64,000 bases of DNA from Propionivibrio sp. (GTDB taxonomy: Bacteria; Pseudomonadota; Gammaproteobacteria; Burkholderiales; Rhodocyclaceae). Each line of letters opens with the position of its first letter. Within the stretch, counting starts at the first letter, position 1. The stretch is from NCBI GenBank assembly GCA_016705685.1, contig JADJLB010000010.1, positions 248,001-312,000 on the forward strand. The letters are read 5' to 3'. Shown here one piece after another: positions 7,704-17,239 of this stretch. Made by a program: the position numbers and the translations under genes. The notes below the pieces were generated by a model. It was not told the origin of the DNA. It was given only the letters and a program-made list of their open reading frames with translations, and did not search any database.

Positions 7704-10427
7704 TCAGACGACTGCTTCCTGAACCTGTCCGGATATCATCCGTTTGATTTCGGGCACGCAAGAACCACAGAAAGTTCCACATTTCAGTTTTTCCTGAAGC
7801 TGAGACAATGCTTCACCATGACTCATTTCTCTCTTGAGCTGGGCTTCGGTTATATCGGCACAGACGCAGACAATCCGGCTTTTTTCCAGCAACCGGTTTG
7901 GCGGATATCCGATCGGCGCAACGACCCAACGAATGAGTGTCGCATCCAGCGTATTATCCGTCATGGACTCCTTGAGCCATGACTGGGCCAACGTTTCACC
8001 CGCGAGTCTAACACCGGTCAGCTTGCCGTCGGTCACTATCGCCCGCTTGCTGATCTGGCGATGCTGATCAGCGTAGACTATGGCCGATTCATCTTCAGCG
8101 AGGCCGAACACTGCGTCGATCTCGCGCAATTCGACTTCTGTCAGGGCATCAGGCATCGCCGCGCAGAAAATAACCAGTGGTTCGGCCCGCCCATAAAGCC
8201 CGACTGACGCATAGGCGAACCTTGCCATCAGCGAACGTGCTTTTTCCAACAATGGTAAGGCAGCGAATTGCCCTTCTCCCGCCTTGCGCAGGACGACCAA
8301 AGGCCACGGCAAACCGGCCTTCCGAAGGCTCACCGCAGCGTGCTTGAGTTCGGGTTGCTGAGAATAGGGATCGGTGGCCGAAAGAGTCAGTGCATTGACG
8401 CCGGCACTGTTCATGAACTGTTCCCCCCAGTGCATGGGCATCCAGGCACACCCGCGACGCAGCGATTCGTCCGACTTGACTCGCACGACAACGGTGCCGC
8501 GGGGGTTGGAGACGCGCGCCAGATCTCCGCTTTCCAGCCCGGAAAGGCGCAAATCGACGGGATGCAAGGAAATTTCGGGGCCTTCGTCGAGGTTGAACAG
8601 GCGTGCGACAGTTCCGGTCCGACTCATGCCGTGCCATTGATCGCGCAAACGTCCGGAAATCAGGCTGAGCGGGTACGCGTCGCTGGTTGACTCAGCGGTG
8701 GCCTGGTGTTCAACGGGAACAAAGCGGGCTCGGCCGTTGGCTGTCGCATACACGCCGTTTTCATAGAGCCGCTGACGTCCACCACTCGCCGCTTCCGGAT
8801 ACGGCCATTGTTGCGGGCCGGCCGTATCGAGCAAGGCGTAGCTCAGTCCGCTGATATCCAGATCGCGCCCACGTGTGGTTTCACGATGTTCGTTAAAAAT
8901 ATCTTCCGCACAGGCATAGGGGAACAGCTTCTCGGTCAGCACATTTTCCAGACGATGGCCAAGACGACGGGCAAAATCGACAACGATTTCCCAATCGTGA
9001 CGGGTCTCGCCCGGAGCGCTAACGGCGGCTCTGATGTGGGTAATTCGACGCTCGGAGTTGGTGACCGTCCCTTCTTTTTCGCTCCAGGAGGTGGCCGGCA
9101 GCATGAGGTCGGCGAAGGCTGCGGTATCGGTATTGCCGTAGGCCTCCTGCAATACGACAAATTCGGCGGATTGGAGTGCGGCTCTCACCTCAGCCTGATC
9201 GGGCATCGACTGGGCCGGATTCGTGCAGGCGATCCATACGGCCTTGATTTCTCCACGTTTCATGGCCGCGAAAAGCTCAACAGCGGCCTTGCCCGGTTTC
9301 TCCGGCACCGATGGCACACCCCAAAGTCTTGCCATTTCGTCACGATGCACCGGGTTGGCCATGTCACGATGGGCTGACATCAGGTTCGCCAGTCCGCCCA
9401 CTTCGCGTCCACCCATTGCATTCGGCTGACCGGTCAGCGAGAACGGGCCAGCGCCGGGCTTACCGATCTGTCCGGTCGCCAGGTGCAAGTGGATCAGGGC
9501 TGCATTGTTGTGCGTCCCATGGGAGGATTGATTAAGCCCTTGACAGTAAAGCGAAAGCGACGCGCGAGATTTACCGAACCAGCGGGCGGCCCGGATAATG
9601 TCGTATTCGGGCAGGCCGCAAATCCCTGAAACGAACGCCGGGGTATAGACCGAAATCACCTGCTCCAACGCCGCGAATCCCTCGGTATGCGAGGCAATAT
9701 ATTGTCGATCAACAAGTCCTTCGGCCAGTAACACATGAAGCAGGCCATTGAAAAGCGCAATATCGGTGCCGGGCTTTAAAGCAAGGTGCAAATCGGCGAT
9801 TGCGGCCGTTTCGCTGTATCTGGGGTCAATCACGACAATCTTGAGTTGTGGATTGGCCGCGCGGGCATCTTCGATACGGCGAAAGACGATCGGATGCGCC
9901 ACTGCCGGGTTCGCGCCGGCGATGATCAAGCAGTCGGCCAGCGCAATGTCCTCGTAACTGCAGGGCGGCGCATCGGCGCCCAGCGTCTGCTTGTAACCGG
10001 CAACGGCGGAAGACATGCACAAGCGTGAATTGGTATCGACGTTGTTGGTGCCGATCAACCCTTTGGCCAACTTGTTGAAGACATAGTAATCCTCGGTCAA
10101 CAACTGGCCGGAGATGTAAAAGGCCACACTGTCCGGACCGTGACGACGGATGATTTCGGCAAACCGGCCGGCCGCTTGATCAAGCGCGCGATTCCAATCC
10201 ACACGCTGTCTTGGCTGGCTCCGCTCAGAGCGGAGCATGGGATGAAGCAGTCGGTAGTCCGTACGATCGGTGAGGTGTAGCGTTACCCCTTTGGAACATA
10301 GACGGCCGAAATTGGCCGGATGATCCGGGTCACCCTTAACGCCGAGAATCCGGTCGTTCTCAACCTCGATCAGCAGGCCACAGCCCACACCACAGTAACA
10401 ACAGGTCGATTTTACTTCATTGGCCAT
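7704..10427 (-). CDS. nasA: Assimilatory nitrate reductase catalytic subunit with C-terminal BFD-type [2Fe-2S] domain
   Basis: 907 residues. It reduces nitrate to nitrite in the cytoplasm for nitrogen assimilation. The N-terminus has the molybdopterin-oxidoreductase [4Fe-4S] motif (Cys9, Cys12, Cys16, Cys44) followed by Lys46, which relays electrons to the bis-MGD molybdenum centre. There is no Tat signal, consistent with a cytosolic enzyme. The molybdopterin-dinucleotide-binding domain is near 590-710. The end carries a BFD-like Fe-S domain with CVC (854-856) and CGSC (887-890), as in NasA of Klebsiella and Pseudomonas type. It is preceded by AAGGAG and a sigma-54 promoter. ybiB follows; nitrite reductase and nitrate transporter genes are not in the window. 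Confidence 0.93.
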   Translation of the reverse strand: MANEVKSTCCYCGVGCGLLIEVENDRILGVKGDPDHPANFGRLCSKGVTLHLTDRTDYRLLHPMLRSERSQPRQRVDWNRALDQAAGRFAEIIRRHGPDSVAFYISGQLLTEDYYVFNKLAKGLIGTNNVDTNSRLCMSSAVAGYKQTLGADAPPCSYEDIALADCLIIAGANPAVAHPIVFRRIEDARAANPQLKIVVIDPRYSETAAIADLHLALKPGTDIALFNGLLHVLLAEGLVDRQYIASHTEGFAALEQVISVYTPAFVSGICGLPEYDIIRAARWFGKSRASLSLYCQGLNQSSHGTHNNAALIHLHLATGQIGKPGAGPFSLTGQPNAMGGREVGGLANLMSAHRDMANPVHRDEMARLWGVPSVPEKPGKAAVELFAAMKRGEIKAVWIACTNPAQSMPDQAEVRAALQSAEFVVLQEAYGNTDTAAFADLMLPATSWSEKEGTVTNSERRITHIRAAVSAPGETRHDWEIVVDFARRLGHRLENVLTEKLFPYACAEDIFNEHRETTRGRDLDISGLSYALLDTAGPQQWPYPEAASGGRQRLYENGVYATANGRARFVPVEHQATAESTSDAYPLSLISGRLRDQWHGMSRTGTVARLFNLDEGPEISLHPVDLRLSGLESGDLARVSNPRGTVVVRVKSDESLRRGCAWMPMHWGEQFMNSAGVNALTLSATDPYSQQPELKHAAVSLRKAGLPWPLVVLRKAGEGQFAALPLLEKARSLMARFAYASVGLYGRAEPLVIFCAAMPDALTEVELREIDAVFGLAEDESAIVYADQHRQISKRAIVTDGKLTGVRLAGETLAQSWLKESMTDNTLDATLIRWVVAPIGYPPNRLLEKSRIVCVCADITEAQLKREMSHGEALSQLQEKLKCGTFCGSCVPEIKRMISGQVQEAVV

Positions 10428-10450
10428 TGATCCACTCCTTTGCTTGTTTG

Positions 10451-10466
10451 AGCAACAGGCGTGCCA
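10451..10466 (-). promoter_or_regulatory. Sigma-54 (RpoN) promoter of nasA
   Basis: Minus strand TGGCACGCCTGTTGCT, matching the -24/-12 consensus TGGCACG-N4-TTGCW at every defined position. The predicted transcription start falls about 12 bases after the GC, near 10440. That gives a leader of about 13 bases carrying the AAGGAG ribosome-binding site of nasA. It fits NtrC/RpoN control by nitrogen limitation. A GGTGCACC element near 10532 resembles NtrC half-sites but is not a full site. Confidence 0.8.
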
Positions 10467-10570
10467 AGATCAATAAATCAATGAGTTACAATTTCTCGAA
10501 CGGATAATTCGCAGACCAACGCTTCAATTTGGTGCACCCGTGACGACCTGCGCCTCAATAGCGGGCAGGG

Positions 10571-10993
10571 CTATTTGATCCGCTGCAACCTGGGGCGCCC
10601 GGGTGGCGGCGTGGCAGGGGGCTCTGGTTCCTTGTCATCGACAGCCGGCTCGATTTTGCTATCCGGACCGGGTTGATCGTCGGTTCCGGGCTCAAACGCC
10701 ATCCCCGCTCCGTTTTCACGGGCATAGATGGCAATCACATTGCCTATCGGCACTGAAATATCACGCGCCACGCCGCCAAAGCGCGCCTGGAAGGTGATTC
10801 CGTCGTTGGCAATTTTCAAATGCCCCGTCGCTTCATAAGCAATGTTCAGCACAATCTGGCCGTCATGAACGAACTCGCGCGGCACGCGCGTGTGTTTGCC
10901 TGTTTTTACCGTAATGTACGGGGTGAATCCATGATCGCAGCACCATTCGTGTATGGCGCGAATAAGATAGGGCTTGGTCGATGGCAGTTCCAT
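10571..10993 (-). CDS. sspB: ClpXP protease specificity-enhancing factor SspB
   Basis: 140 residues from the ATG at 10993 (MELPSTKPYL). SspB tethers ssrA-tagged proteins to ClpX for degradation. The N-terminal 110 residues match the SspB fold (FTPYITVK, VLNIAYEATG, ISVPIGNVIAIYARENG). A disordered acidic/proline tail follows and ends in GRPRLQRIK, the short basic motif that docks on the ClpX zinc domain. The frame is open further upstream, but that part overlaps sspA and is not conserved. It follows sspA on the same strand, the classic sspAB arrangement. Confidence 0.93.
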   Translation of the reverse strand: MELPSTKPYLIRAIHEWCCDHGFTPYITVKTGKHTRVPREFVHDGQIVLNIAYEATGHLKIANDGITFQARFGGVARDISVPIGNVIAIYARENGAGMAFEPGTDDQPGPDSKIEPAVDDKEPEPPATPPPGRPRLQRIK

Positions 10994-11078
10994 GGGTCTT
11001 CCCGAAGCCAATTGATCAAACAGGGATGCGACGGATCTGACGCGGGAATCGGGGCGCCGGTGAACGACTGCTTCCGGA

Positions 11079-11675
11079 TTAACGCCGCATGGCCTTTTCC
11101 GACGGCGTGAGCGCGTCGATGAAACCCTGGCGGCTAAAGATACGCTCAGCATATTTCATCAATGACGCCGCCGACTTCGGCAGTTCAATCGCATAGTGAT
11201 CCAGACGCCAGAGCAGCGGCGCAATCGCCACATCAAGCATCGAAAATTCTTCACCCAGCATATGTTTCTGCTTGGCGAATACTGGCGCCATCTCGGTCAG
11301 GCGATCACGAATGATCTGTCGCGCTTTATCGGCCGTCTTAAGGTTTTTTTCCAAGGCATCGATGTACAGGAAGACTTCGCGTTCCATCGTGATCAGCAGC
11401 TGGCGAGCACGCGCACGCATGATCGGATCAGCCGGCATCAACTGCGGGTGTGGAAACCGCTCGTCAATGTACTCATTGATGATATTTGGCTCATAGAGGA
11501 TCAAATCGCGTTCGACGAGCACCGGCACGCGGCCATAGGGGTTGATCATGGCGATATCTTCCTGCTTGGCGAAGAGATCGACATCGATTACCTGAAAGTC
11601 CATACCTTTTTCGTACAGAACGATGCGGCAACGTTGGCTGAACGGGCAAGTCGTTCCCGAATAGAGATTCATCAT
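11079..11675 (-). CDS. sspA: Stringent starvation protein A (GST-fold RNA polymerase-associated protein)
   Basis: 198 residues: an N-terminal thioredoxin-like GST domain (MNLYSGTTCPFSQRCRIV to about 78, with the NPYGRVPVLV turn) and a C-terminal all-helical domain. SspA binds RNA polymerase and sigma-70 and helps stationary-phase and acid survival; it has no glutathione transferase activity in characterised members. It lies between petC and sspB, a gene order common in betaproteobacteria (petABC-sspAB). Two adjacent ATGs make the start uncertain by one codon. Confidence 0.94.
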   Translation of the reverse strand: MMNLYSGTTCPFSQRCRIVLYEKGMDFQVIDVDLFAKQEDIAMINPYGRVPVLVERDLILYEPNIINEYIDERFPHPQLMPADPIMRARARQLLITMEREVFLYIDALEKNLKTADKARQIIRDRLTEMAPVFAKQKHMLGEEFSMLDVAIAPLLWRLDHYAIELPKSAASLMKYAERIFSRQGFIDALTPSEKAMRR

Positions 11676-11773
11676 GATGCGTACCCCAAGAAACGAACCG
11701 GCATCGAGACGTTAAGAGGCGAGATCGAACCTTAACGCCGGCGATGCCGAGACCAGAAAAGTGACGGCAAATT

Positions 11774-12502
11774 CTACTTGATGTCTTTCCAGTAAGCTTT
11801 CTTCAGCGCATAAGACACGCCAAAGAGAATAACCAGAAAGCCCAGAACAACATAGCCTAAATGCCTGCGGAAGCCGGCAGCCGGCTCGCCGGCCCAGACG
11901 AGGAAACCCACCAGATCGCCAACCTGCTTGTCGTACTCGGTCGTCGATAACTGCCCGGGAACCGCCAGATCCAGTTTATGCGTTTCGTGATTCAACGCCT
12001 GCTGGCCCTGCAGTTCCCAAAGAATGTGCGGCATGCCCACATTGGGAAAGATCGCATTGTTCCATCCGGTCGGACGCTGATCGTCGCGATAGAAGGAGCG
12101 CAAATACGTATAGAGCCAGTCTGCACCGCTTCCATGCTCCGACGCACGTGCCCGAGCCACCAGCGACAGATCGGGCGGCATCACGCCAAACCACTTCTTT
12201 TGCTCGGCTGGGCGCGCGGCAACACGCATCTGCTCGCCGATCTTGTCGGCAGTAAACATCAGATTCTCGCGGACCTGCTGATCGGTCAAGCCAAGTTCCG
12301 TCAACCGGTTGTAGCGCACGAAACTCAGGCCGTGACAGTTAAGACAGTAGTTGACAAACAGCTTCGCTCCATTTTGCAGGGCCGGTTGATCGCCCTGAAT
12401 ATCGGGTGCCCGGTCAAGATGCAATGCGGCGCCAGAAGCAAATACCGTAATCGGTACAAACAGGAGCGCCAGCAGGAATTTCTTCATGATGTTCGCTTTC
12501 AT
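11774..12502 (-). CDS. petC: Cytochrome c1 subunit of the bc1 complex
   Basis: 242 residues. It carries electrons from the Rieske protein to soluble cytochrome c on the periplasmic side. An N-terminal signal segment (KKFLLALLFVPITVFASG) is followed by the single haem site CLNCH, with GVMPPDLS supplying the methionine ligand region. One C-terminal transmembrane helix (about 215-235, LGYVVLGFLVILFGVSYAL) ends in a short lysine-rich tail. The ATG at 12502 overlaps the petB stop as ATGA; a second in-frame ATG at 12487 gives a shorter signal peptide. Confidence 0.95.
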   Translation of the reverse strand: MKANIMKKFLLALLFVPITVFASGAALHLDRAPDIQGDQPALQNGAKLFVNYCLNCHGLSFVRYNRLTELGLTDQQVRENLMFTADKIGEQMRVAARPAEQKKWFGVMPPDLSLVARARASEHGSGADWLYTYLRSFYRDDQRPTGWNNAIFPNVGMPHILWELQGQQALNHETHKLDLAVPGQLSTTEYDKQVGDLVGFLVWAGEPAAGFRRHLGYVVLGFLVILFGVSYALKKAYWKDIK

Positions 12503-13803
12503 TTGTAAGTTACCCTTTCCGGTTCCGGTTGACACTTGTCGATCTTCGAATACCAAGGCATCAAGAGGAAAAAGCCAAAATAGATGGCGCTACAGATTTG
12601 GGAAACGATCTGCCCCATTGGCGATGGCGGCAAGGTACCGAGATAGCCCAGAATCAGGAAAGAAATGACAAACGCGGCAAGAAAACCCTTGTAAATCGGG
12701 CCACGATAGCGAATCGATTTGACCGGGCTCCTGTCGAGCCACGGCAGGAAAGCGAGGATCACCACGGATGCACCCATCGCCAGGACGCCCCAGAACTTGG
12801 CATCCAGACCGAAAAGCGGCCATACCATCGAGCGCAGTATCGAATAGGCCGGCGTGAAGTACCACACCGGGGCGATGTGCGGCGGGGTCTTCAGCGGATC
12901 GGCCGGGAAGAAATTGTTGTATTCCAGGAAATAGCCGCCGCCCTCCGGCATGAAGAAGACGATGATCGCAAAGACCATCAGAAAGACGACGACGCCGACG
13001 ATATCTTTCACCGTGTAGTACGGGTGGAAAGGAATGCCGTCGAGCGGTATGCCTTTGTCGTCCAGTTTCTTCTTGATCTCGACTCCATCCGGATTATTCG
13101 AGCCCACTTCATGCAGCGCCAATATGTGTGCGGCAACGAGGCCGAGCAATACGAGCGGTACGGCAATCACGTGGAAGGAGAAGAAGCGGTTCAAGGTTGC
13201 ATCGCCGATCACGAAATCGCCGCGAATCCAGACAGACAGCGGCTCGCCAATCAGCGGAATGGCGGAAAACAGATTCACGATGACCTGCGCGCCCCAATAC
13301 GACATCTGTCCCCAGGGCAGGAGGTAGCCCATGAAAGCTTCGGCCATGAGGCACAGAAAGATCATGGCGCCGAAAACCCAGATCAACTCGCGCGGCTTGC
13401 GGTACGAGCCGTAGAGCATGCCACGGAACATATGCAGATAGACGACGATGAAAAAGGCCGAAGCGCCGGTGGAGTGCATGTAACGGATCAGCCAGCCCCA
13501 ATTTACATCGCGCATGATGTATTCGACACTGGCAAAGGCGATGGGCACACCGCTGGCGTTGAGTGAAGCGTCCGGTTTGTAGAACATCACCAGGAAGATC
13601 CCGGTAACGATCTGGATCACCAGCACCAGCATCGCCAGTGACCCGAAGAAGTACCAGAAATTGAAGTTCTTGGGCGCGTAGTATTCGGAAAGATGGCCAC
13701 GCCACATGGAAGTTGCCGGAAAGCGCGCATCCACCCATTCGAGCAGGTTCCCCTGCAACGACCCATCGGATTTGTATTTTTCGTAGTTGGTATTGGAAGC
13801 CAT
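12499..13803 (-). CDS. petB: Cytochrome b subunit of the bc1 complex
   Basis: 434 residues, full length with eight or more transmembrane helices. It binds haems bL and bH through the four conserved histidines of helices B and D (YMHSTGA and FSFHVIAVPL regions) and forms the quinol-oxidation site (PEWY-type region, here APVWYFTPAYSILR). The variant PVWYF replaces the usual PEWYF at the Qo site as I read it, so the Glu of the PEWY motif appears absent. PVWY occurs in some proteobacterial cytochromes b, so this is not a defect. It lies three bases after petA and overlaps petC. Confidence 0.95.
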   Translation of the reverse strand: MASNTNYEKYKSDGSLQGNLLEWVDARFPATSMWRGHLSEYYAPKNFNFWYFFGSLAMLVLVIQIVTGIFLVMFYKPDASLNASGVPIAFASVEYIMRDVNWGWLIRYMHSTGASAFFIVVYLHMFRGMLYGSYRKPRELIWVFGAMIFLCLMAEAFMGYLLPWGQMSYWGAQVIVNLFSAIPLIGEPLSVWIRGDFVIGDATLNRFFSFHVIAVPLVLLGLVAAHILALHEVGSNNPDGVEIKKKLDDKGIPLDGIPFHPYYTVKDIVGVVVFLMVFAIIVFFMPEGGGYFLEYNNFFPADPLKTPPHIAPVWYFTPAYSILRSMVWPLFGLDAKFWGVLAMGASVVILAFLPWLDRSPVKSIRYRGPIYKGFLAAFVISFLILGYLGTLPPSPMGQIVSQICSAIYFGFFLLMPWYSKIDKCQPEPERVTYK

Positions 13804-13806
13804 ACC

Positions 13807-14403
13807 TTACGCCCCCTTCTTGTTTTCGCCGATTAGAATTCGAGTATCGGTGAGGTAGGTGTGCGGAGGCACTTCAAGGTTGGTCGGAGCCGGCTTGTTC
13901 TTGTACACACGGCCGGCATAGTCAAAGGTCGAGCCGTGACAGGGGCAGAGGAACCCGCCGAGCCAATCGGACGCCATCCCTTCATCGGCGCCCTTCTTGA
14001 ATTTTGAAGACGGCGAGCATCCCAGGTGAGTGCAGATGCCCACGGCGACCCATAGATTCGGTTTGATCGAGCGCGTCTCGTTCTTGCAGATCTCGGGCTG
14101 CAGATCAACCGCGGATTTCGGGTCGGCGACGGCGTTGTCAAGCTGGGGCAAGGTGTCCAGCATGTCCTGCGTGCGGTTCAGAATCCAGACCGGCTTTCCA
14201 CGCCATTCGACGGTGATCATCTGTCCCGGTCCGATACTGCCGATGTCGACCTCGACCGGTGCGCCAGCCGCCTTGGCCCGCTCGGATGGCAGCATGCTGG
14301 AAAGAAACGGAATCAAGGCGGTCACCGCTCCGACTCCTCCGACAGCGGCAGTAGCGACGATCAAGCGCCGCCTGTCACCATCCACTTTGCTCATTGTACT
14401 CAT
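13807..14403 (-). CDS. petA: Rieske iron-sulfur subunit of the bc1 complex
   Basis: 198 residues. A twin-arginine-like, uncleaved N-terminal anchor (DRRRLIVATAAVGGVGAV) precedes the soluble Rieske domain. The [2Fe-2S] cluster motifs are CTHLGC and CPCHGS, each giving one Cys and one His ligand. It takes electrons from ubiquinol in the bc1 complex and passes them to cytochrome c1. It is the first gene of petABC, with a promoter-like sequence about 60 bases upstream. Confidence 0.96.
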   Translation of the reverse strand: MSTMSKVDGDRRRLIVATAAVGGVGAVTALIPFLSSMLPSERAKAAGAPVEVDIGSIGPGQMITVEWRGKPVWILNRTQDMLDTLPQLDNAVADPKSAVDLQPEICKNETRSIKPNLWVAVGICTHLGCSPSSKFKKGADEGMASDWLGGFLCPCHGSTFDYAGRVYKNKPAPTNLEVPPHTYLTDTRILIGENKKGA

Positions 14404-14463
14404 CGTGCTGATCCTCAGAACGAAACACCCGGTTTTGAAATGGCGTGAAAGCTAAACCGGGCG

Positions 14464-14492
14464 ATTATACGGCATTCTGCCCCGGTATTGAA
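14464..14492 (-). promoter_or_regulatory. Candidate sigma-70 promoter of petABC
   Basis: Minus strand TTCAAT, 17-base spacer, TATAAT. The -10 is perfect and the -35 is weak. It lies 60-90 bases before petA in the 110-base gap after recR. Confidence 0.5.
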
Positions 14493-14513
14493 GGGACACA
14501 TGCCAGATCCCTA

Positions 14514-15113
14514 TCACGTCAGCGACCTTCGCTCCCGGACGGCCTGCGCAAGCGTTCCGGCATCGACATATTCCAGTTCACCGCCGACCGGAACGCCACG
14601 GGCGATGCGCGAAACGCGGATGTCACGGCTTTTGAGCATCTCCGCCAGATAATGCGCCGTCACTTCGCCTTCGTTGGTGAAATTCGTGGCGAGAATGACT
14701 TCCTGCACCACGCCATCGCTGGCCCGCGCCAGCAACTGATCAAGCTGCAATTCACGCGGACCGATGCCATCCAGTGGCGAAACACGACCAACCAGGACGT
14801 AATAAAGCCCCGTGTAGGCGTGCGTCTGTTCCATCATGTTCATGTCGATTGGCGTTTCAACAACACACAGCAGACGGGCATCGCGTTTGTTCGACAGACA
14901 TCTTTCGCAGATATCGACTTCGGTAAAGGTGTTGCAGCGTTTGCAATGGCGCAACGCACTTAGGGCGCGCAACAGCGAATCGGCCAGGTGCCGGGCGCCC
15001 GGCCGGTCATGTTGCATCAGGTAGTAGGCCGTGCGCTGAGCCGATTTCGGGCCGATTCCAGGCAGGCAACGCAGCGCCTCGATCAAGGACTCGAGGCTCG
15101 ACGGCGTCGGCAT
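14514..15113 (-). CDS. recR: Recombination mediator protein RecR
   Basis: 199 residues. RecR works with RecF and RecO to load RecA onto gapped DNA. The order is an N-terminal helix-hairpin-helix ([11 protein letters not shown]), a C4 zinc finger (CKRC and CERC) and a Toprim domain ([22 protein letters not shown]), then a Walker B-like tail. The ATG at 15113 overlaps the ybaB stop (TGATG). The dnaX-ybaB-recR order is widely conserved. Confidence 0.96.
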   Translation of the reverse strand: MPTPSSLESLIEALRCLPGIGPKSAQRTAYYLMQHDRPGARHLADSLLRALSALRHCKRCNTFTEVDICERCLSNKRDARLLCVVETPIDMNMMEQTHAYTGLYYVLVGRVSPLDGIGPRELQLDQLLARASDGVVQEVILATNFTNEGEVTAHYLAEMLKSRDIRVSRIARGVPVGGELEYVDAGTLAQAVRERRSLT

Positions 15114-15436
15114 CAAAATGGCAATTTCATTCCGGCCGGCAGATTAAGCCCGGCGGTGAAGCCGGACATGCGTTCCTGGGAAACCTGCTCGGCACGGCGC
15201 ATGGCGTCATTCAGCGCGGCGGCTATCAGATCTTCAAGCATCTCCTTGTCGTCCATAACGGATTCATCGATCGAGACGCGGCGAACATCGTGCGCGCAAG
15301 TCACCAGCACCTTGACCATGCCGGCGCCGGACTGCCCCTCAACTTCAATCTGCGTGAGCTGTTCCTGCGCCTTCTTCATGTTCTCCTGCATTTGCTGGGC
15401 CTGTTTCATCAGGCCGGCAATTCCACCTTTCATCAT
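15113..15436 (-). CDS. ybaB: YbaB/EbfC nucleoid-associated protein
   Basis: 107 residues starting [17 protein letters not shown], the family's typical N-terminal helix. A central beta sheet ([17 protein letters not shown]) and a C-terminal helix follow. Dimers bind DNA with little sequence preference. A GAGGAA ribosome-binding site precedes the ATG pair at 15436; the frame extends upstream but overlaps dnaX and is not conserved. It lies between dnaX and recR. Confidence 0.95.
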   Translation of the reverse strand: MMKGGIAGLMKQAQQMQENMKKAQEQLTQIEVEGQSGAGMVKVLVTCAHDVRRVSIDESVMDDKEMLEDLIAAALNDAMRRAEQVSQERMSGFTAGLNLPAGMKLPF

Positions 15437-15455
15437 CGTGCATTCCTCAATTGGG

Positions 15456-17141
15456 TCAAACGGGTTTAATGGAAGATTCAATCAGTGTCGCGTCAAATAG
15501 GTCAATGACTTCGCGCACGAATTCATCCTGCTCGACGGCCGCCACGGCGCGATCCTGACGTTCGCTGTTACGACGCTGGGCGGCGGCGGCGGGCGTATCG
15601 ACCGACGCCTCGTGCAGATCGATCGTCAATTGCATGGGGCAACCGAAATAGTCGGTGAGAGCCTGCTGAAGCTTGTCCTGCGCCGGTTTCATCTGCAGAT
15701 GGCGATGCGTCGGCGAGAGGCCAAGTTCAATCCGCGACTTGTTCAATCGGCGCAGTTCGCAATGCTGCCCGAGTTCACGCGCCATTCCGCCCAATTTGAG
15801 CGCAGCCAGGATCTGATGCCAGTCTGCGCCCACAGCCGTCGAAATCGCCGTTTCCAAGGTCGATTCGCCTGCTTCCGTCAGGACGGCGGTATCCGTGGTA
15901 ACGGTCGCTACCCTTGCCTCGACGGGGACGGTCTCGGCACTGCCTGACGTCTTGCCAGCGGCCGCAATAGCGGCGTTCATCGGTGGCGGCGTTGTCAATA
16001 CTGGGGGGCGCTTTCTGGAGGCCGTAGCCAGGTCTGGAGCAAGCGCATCACTGGCCAGTGCGGGGCGGAAAGCGTGCAGTCGCAATAGCGTCATGACAAA
16101 GCCGGCATATTCGTCGGGTGCCAGGGGCAATTCCTTTCGGCCATGCACGGCGATCTGATAGGCCAGTTGCACAAATTCGGGGTCGAGTTCCGCCGCCAGC
16201 CTAAGTATGCGTTCCCGTTCTGGCAGATCGTCGGCGACGGCCTGCGGCGCAAATTGGGCCACTTGCAGACGGGTGAACAAGCCGGCCATCTCCTGCAGCG
16301 CCGCATCAAAAGACAAACTGCGTATCGCCATATCGTCAGCCACGTGCAGCAGGGCGGCCGAGTCACCGGCCAGCAAGGCGTCGAGTACCGAAAACAGATA
16401 GTCCAGATCGACAGTGCCCAGCATTTCACGCACCTGGGTTTCCTCGACCTTGCCGGCACCGTGGGCGATGGCCTGATCAAGCAGCGACAGGGCATCGCGC
16501 ATGCTGCCAGCGGCCGAGCGCGCAAGCAGGTTGAGTGCTCCTGCTTCGGCACTGATCGATTCGACTTCGAGGATGTGCTTCAGGTGGCTGGCAATCAGCG
16601 GCGGTGTCATTTGCTTGAGGTTGAACTGCATGCAGCGCGACAGAACCGTGACCGGAATTTTCTGTGGATCGGTCGTCGCCAGAATGAATTTGACGTGTTC
16701 TGGCGGTTCTTCCAGTGTCTTCAGCATGGCATTGAAGGCAGAATTCGAAAGCATATGCACTTCGTCGATGACATAGACCTTGAACCGCCCACGCGTTGGT
16801 GCATAAACGGCATTTTCGAGAAGCTGCCGCATTTCATCGACTTTGGTATTGGTCGCCGCGTCAACCTCGAGCAAATCGATAAAGCGGCCCGTATCGATTT
16901 CAGTACATGACGCGCAGACGCCGCAAGGCGTGGCCGTAATACCCGTCTCGCAATTGAACGATTTGGCCAGAATTCTCGCCAGCGTGGTTTTCCCGACACC
17001 CCGCGTGCCGGTAAACAGATAGGCGTGGTGCAAACGCTGCTCGCTCAGGGCGTGAGTCAAGGCTCGAACAACGTGCTCCTGCCCGATCAGGCTCTCGAAC
17101 GTTTTCGGTCGCCACTTCCGTGCCAGTACTTGATAAGTCAT
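15456..17141 (-). CDS. dnaX: DNA polymerase III subunit gamma/tau
   Basis: 561 residues. It is the clamp-loader ATPase of the replicative polymerase. The AAA+ module (1-370) shows Walker [10 protein letters not shown], a zinc-binding insert (Cys-rich, CETG..CGVCASC), Walker [10 protein letters not shown] and sensor [15 protein letters not shown]. The C-terminal region (about 440-561) would be the tau part that binds DnaB and the polymerase alpha subunit. I did not identify a programmed frameshift signal for a separate gamma product. First gene of dnaX-ybaB-recR. Confidence 0.96.
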   Translation of the reverse strand: MTYQVLARKWRPKTFESLIGQEHVVRALTHALSEQRLHHAYLFTGTRGVGKTTLARILAKSFNCETGITATPCGVCASCTEIDTGRFIDLLEVDAATNTKVDEMRQLLENAVYAPTRGRFKVYVIDEVHMLSNSAFNAMLKTLEEPPEHVKFILATTDPQKIPVTVLSRCMQFNLKQMTPPLIASHLKHILEVESISAEAGALNLLARSAAGSMRDALSLLDQAIAHGAGKVEETQVREMLGTVDLDYLFSVLDALLAGDSAALLHVADDMAIRSLSFDAALQEMAGLFTRLQVAQFAPQAVADDLPERERILRLAAELDPEFVQLAYQIAVHGRKELPLAPDEYAGFVMTLLRLHAFRPALASDALAPDLATASRKRPPVLTTPPPMNAAIAAAGKTSGSAETVPVEARVATVTTDTAVLTEAGESTLETAISTAVGADWHQILAALKLGGMARELGQHCELRRLNKSRIELGLSPTHRHLQMKPAQDKLQQALTDYFGCPMQLTIDLHEASVDTPAAAAQRRNSERQDRAVAAVEQDEFVREVIDLFDATLIESSIKPV

Positions 17142-17239
17142 CGGTGGATTTTAACCCGGATTGTCCTGGAAACCTCAGTTGGACGGGGTGGCAAATGCTT
17201 CACCGGAGCGCTACCCGCCCGATTCCGACGAACATGGCC

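Noticed and set aside
13034-13738. Extra frames within petB on both strands
   Set aside because: They are shadows of cytochrome b, with no independent start signals.
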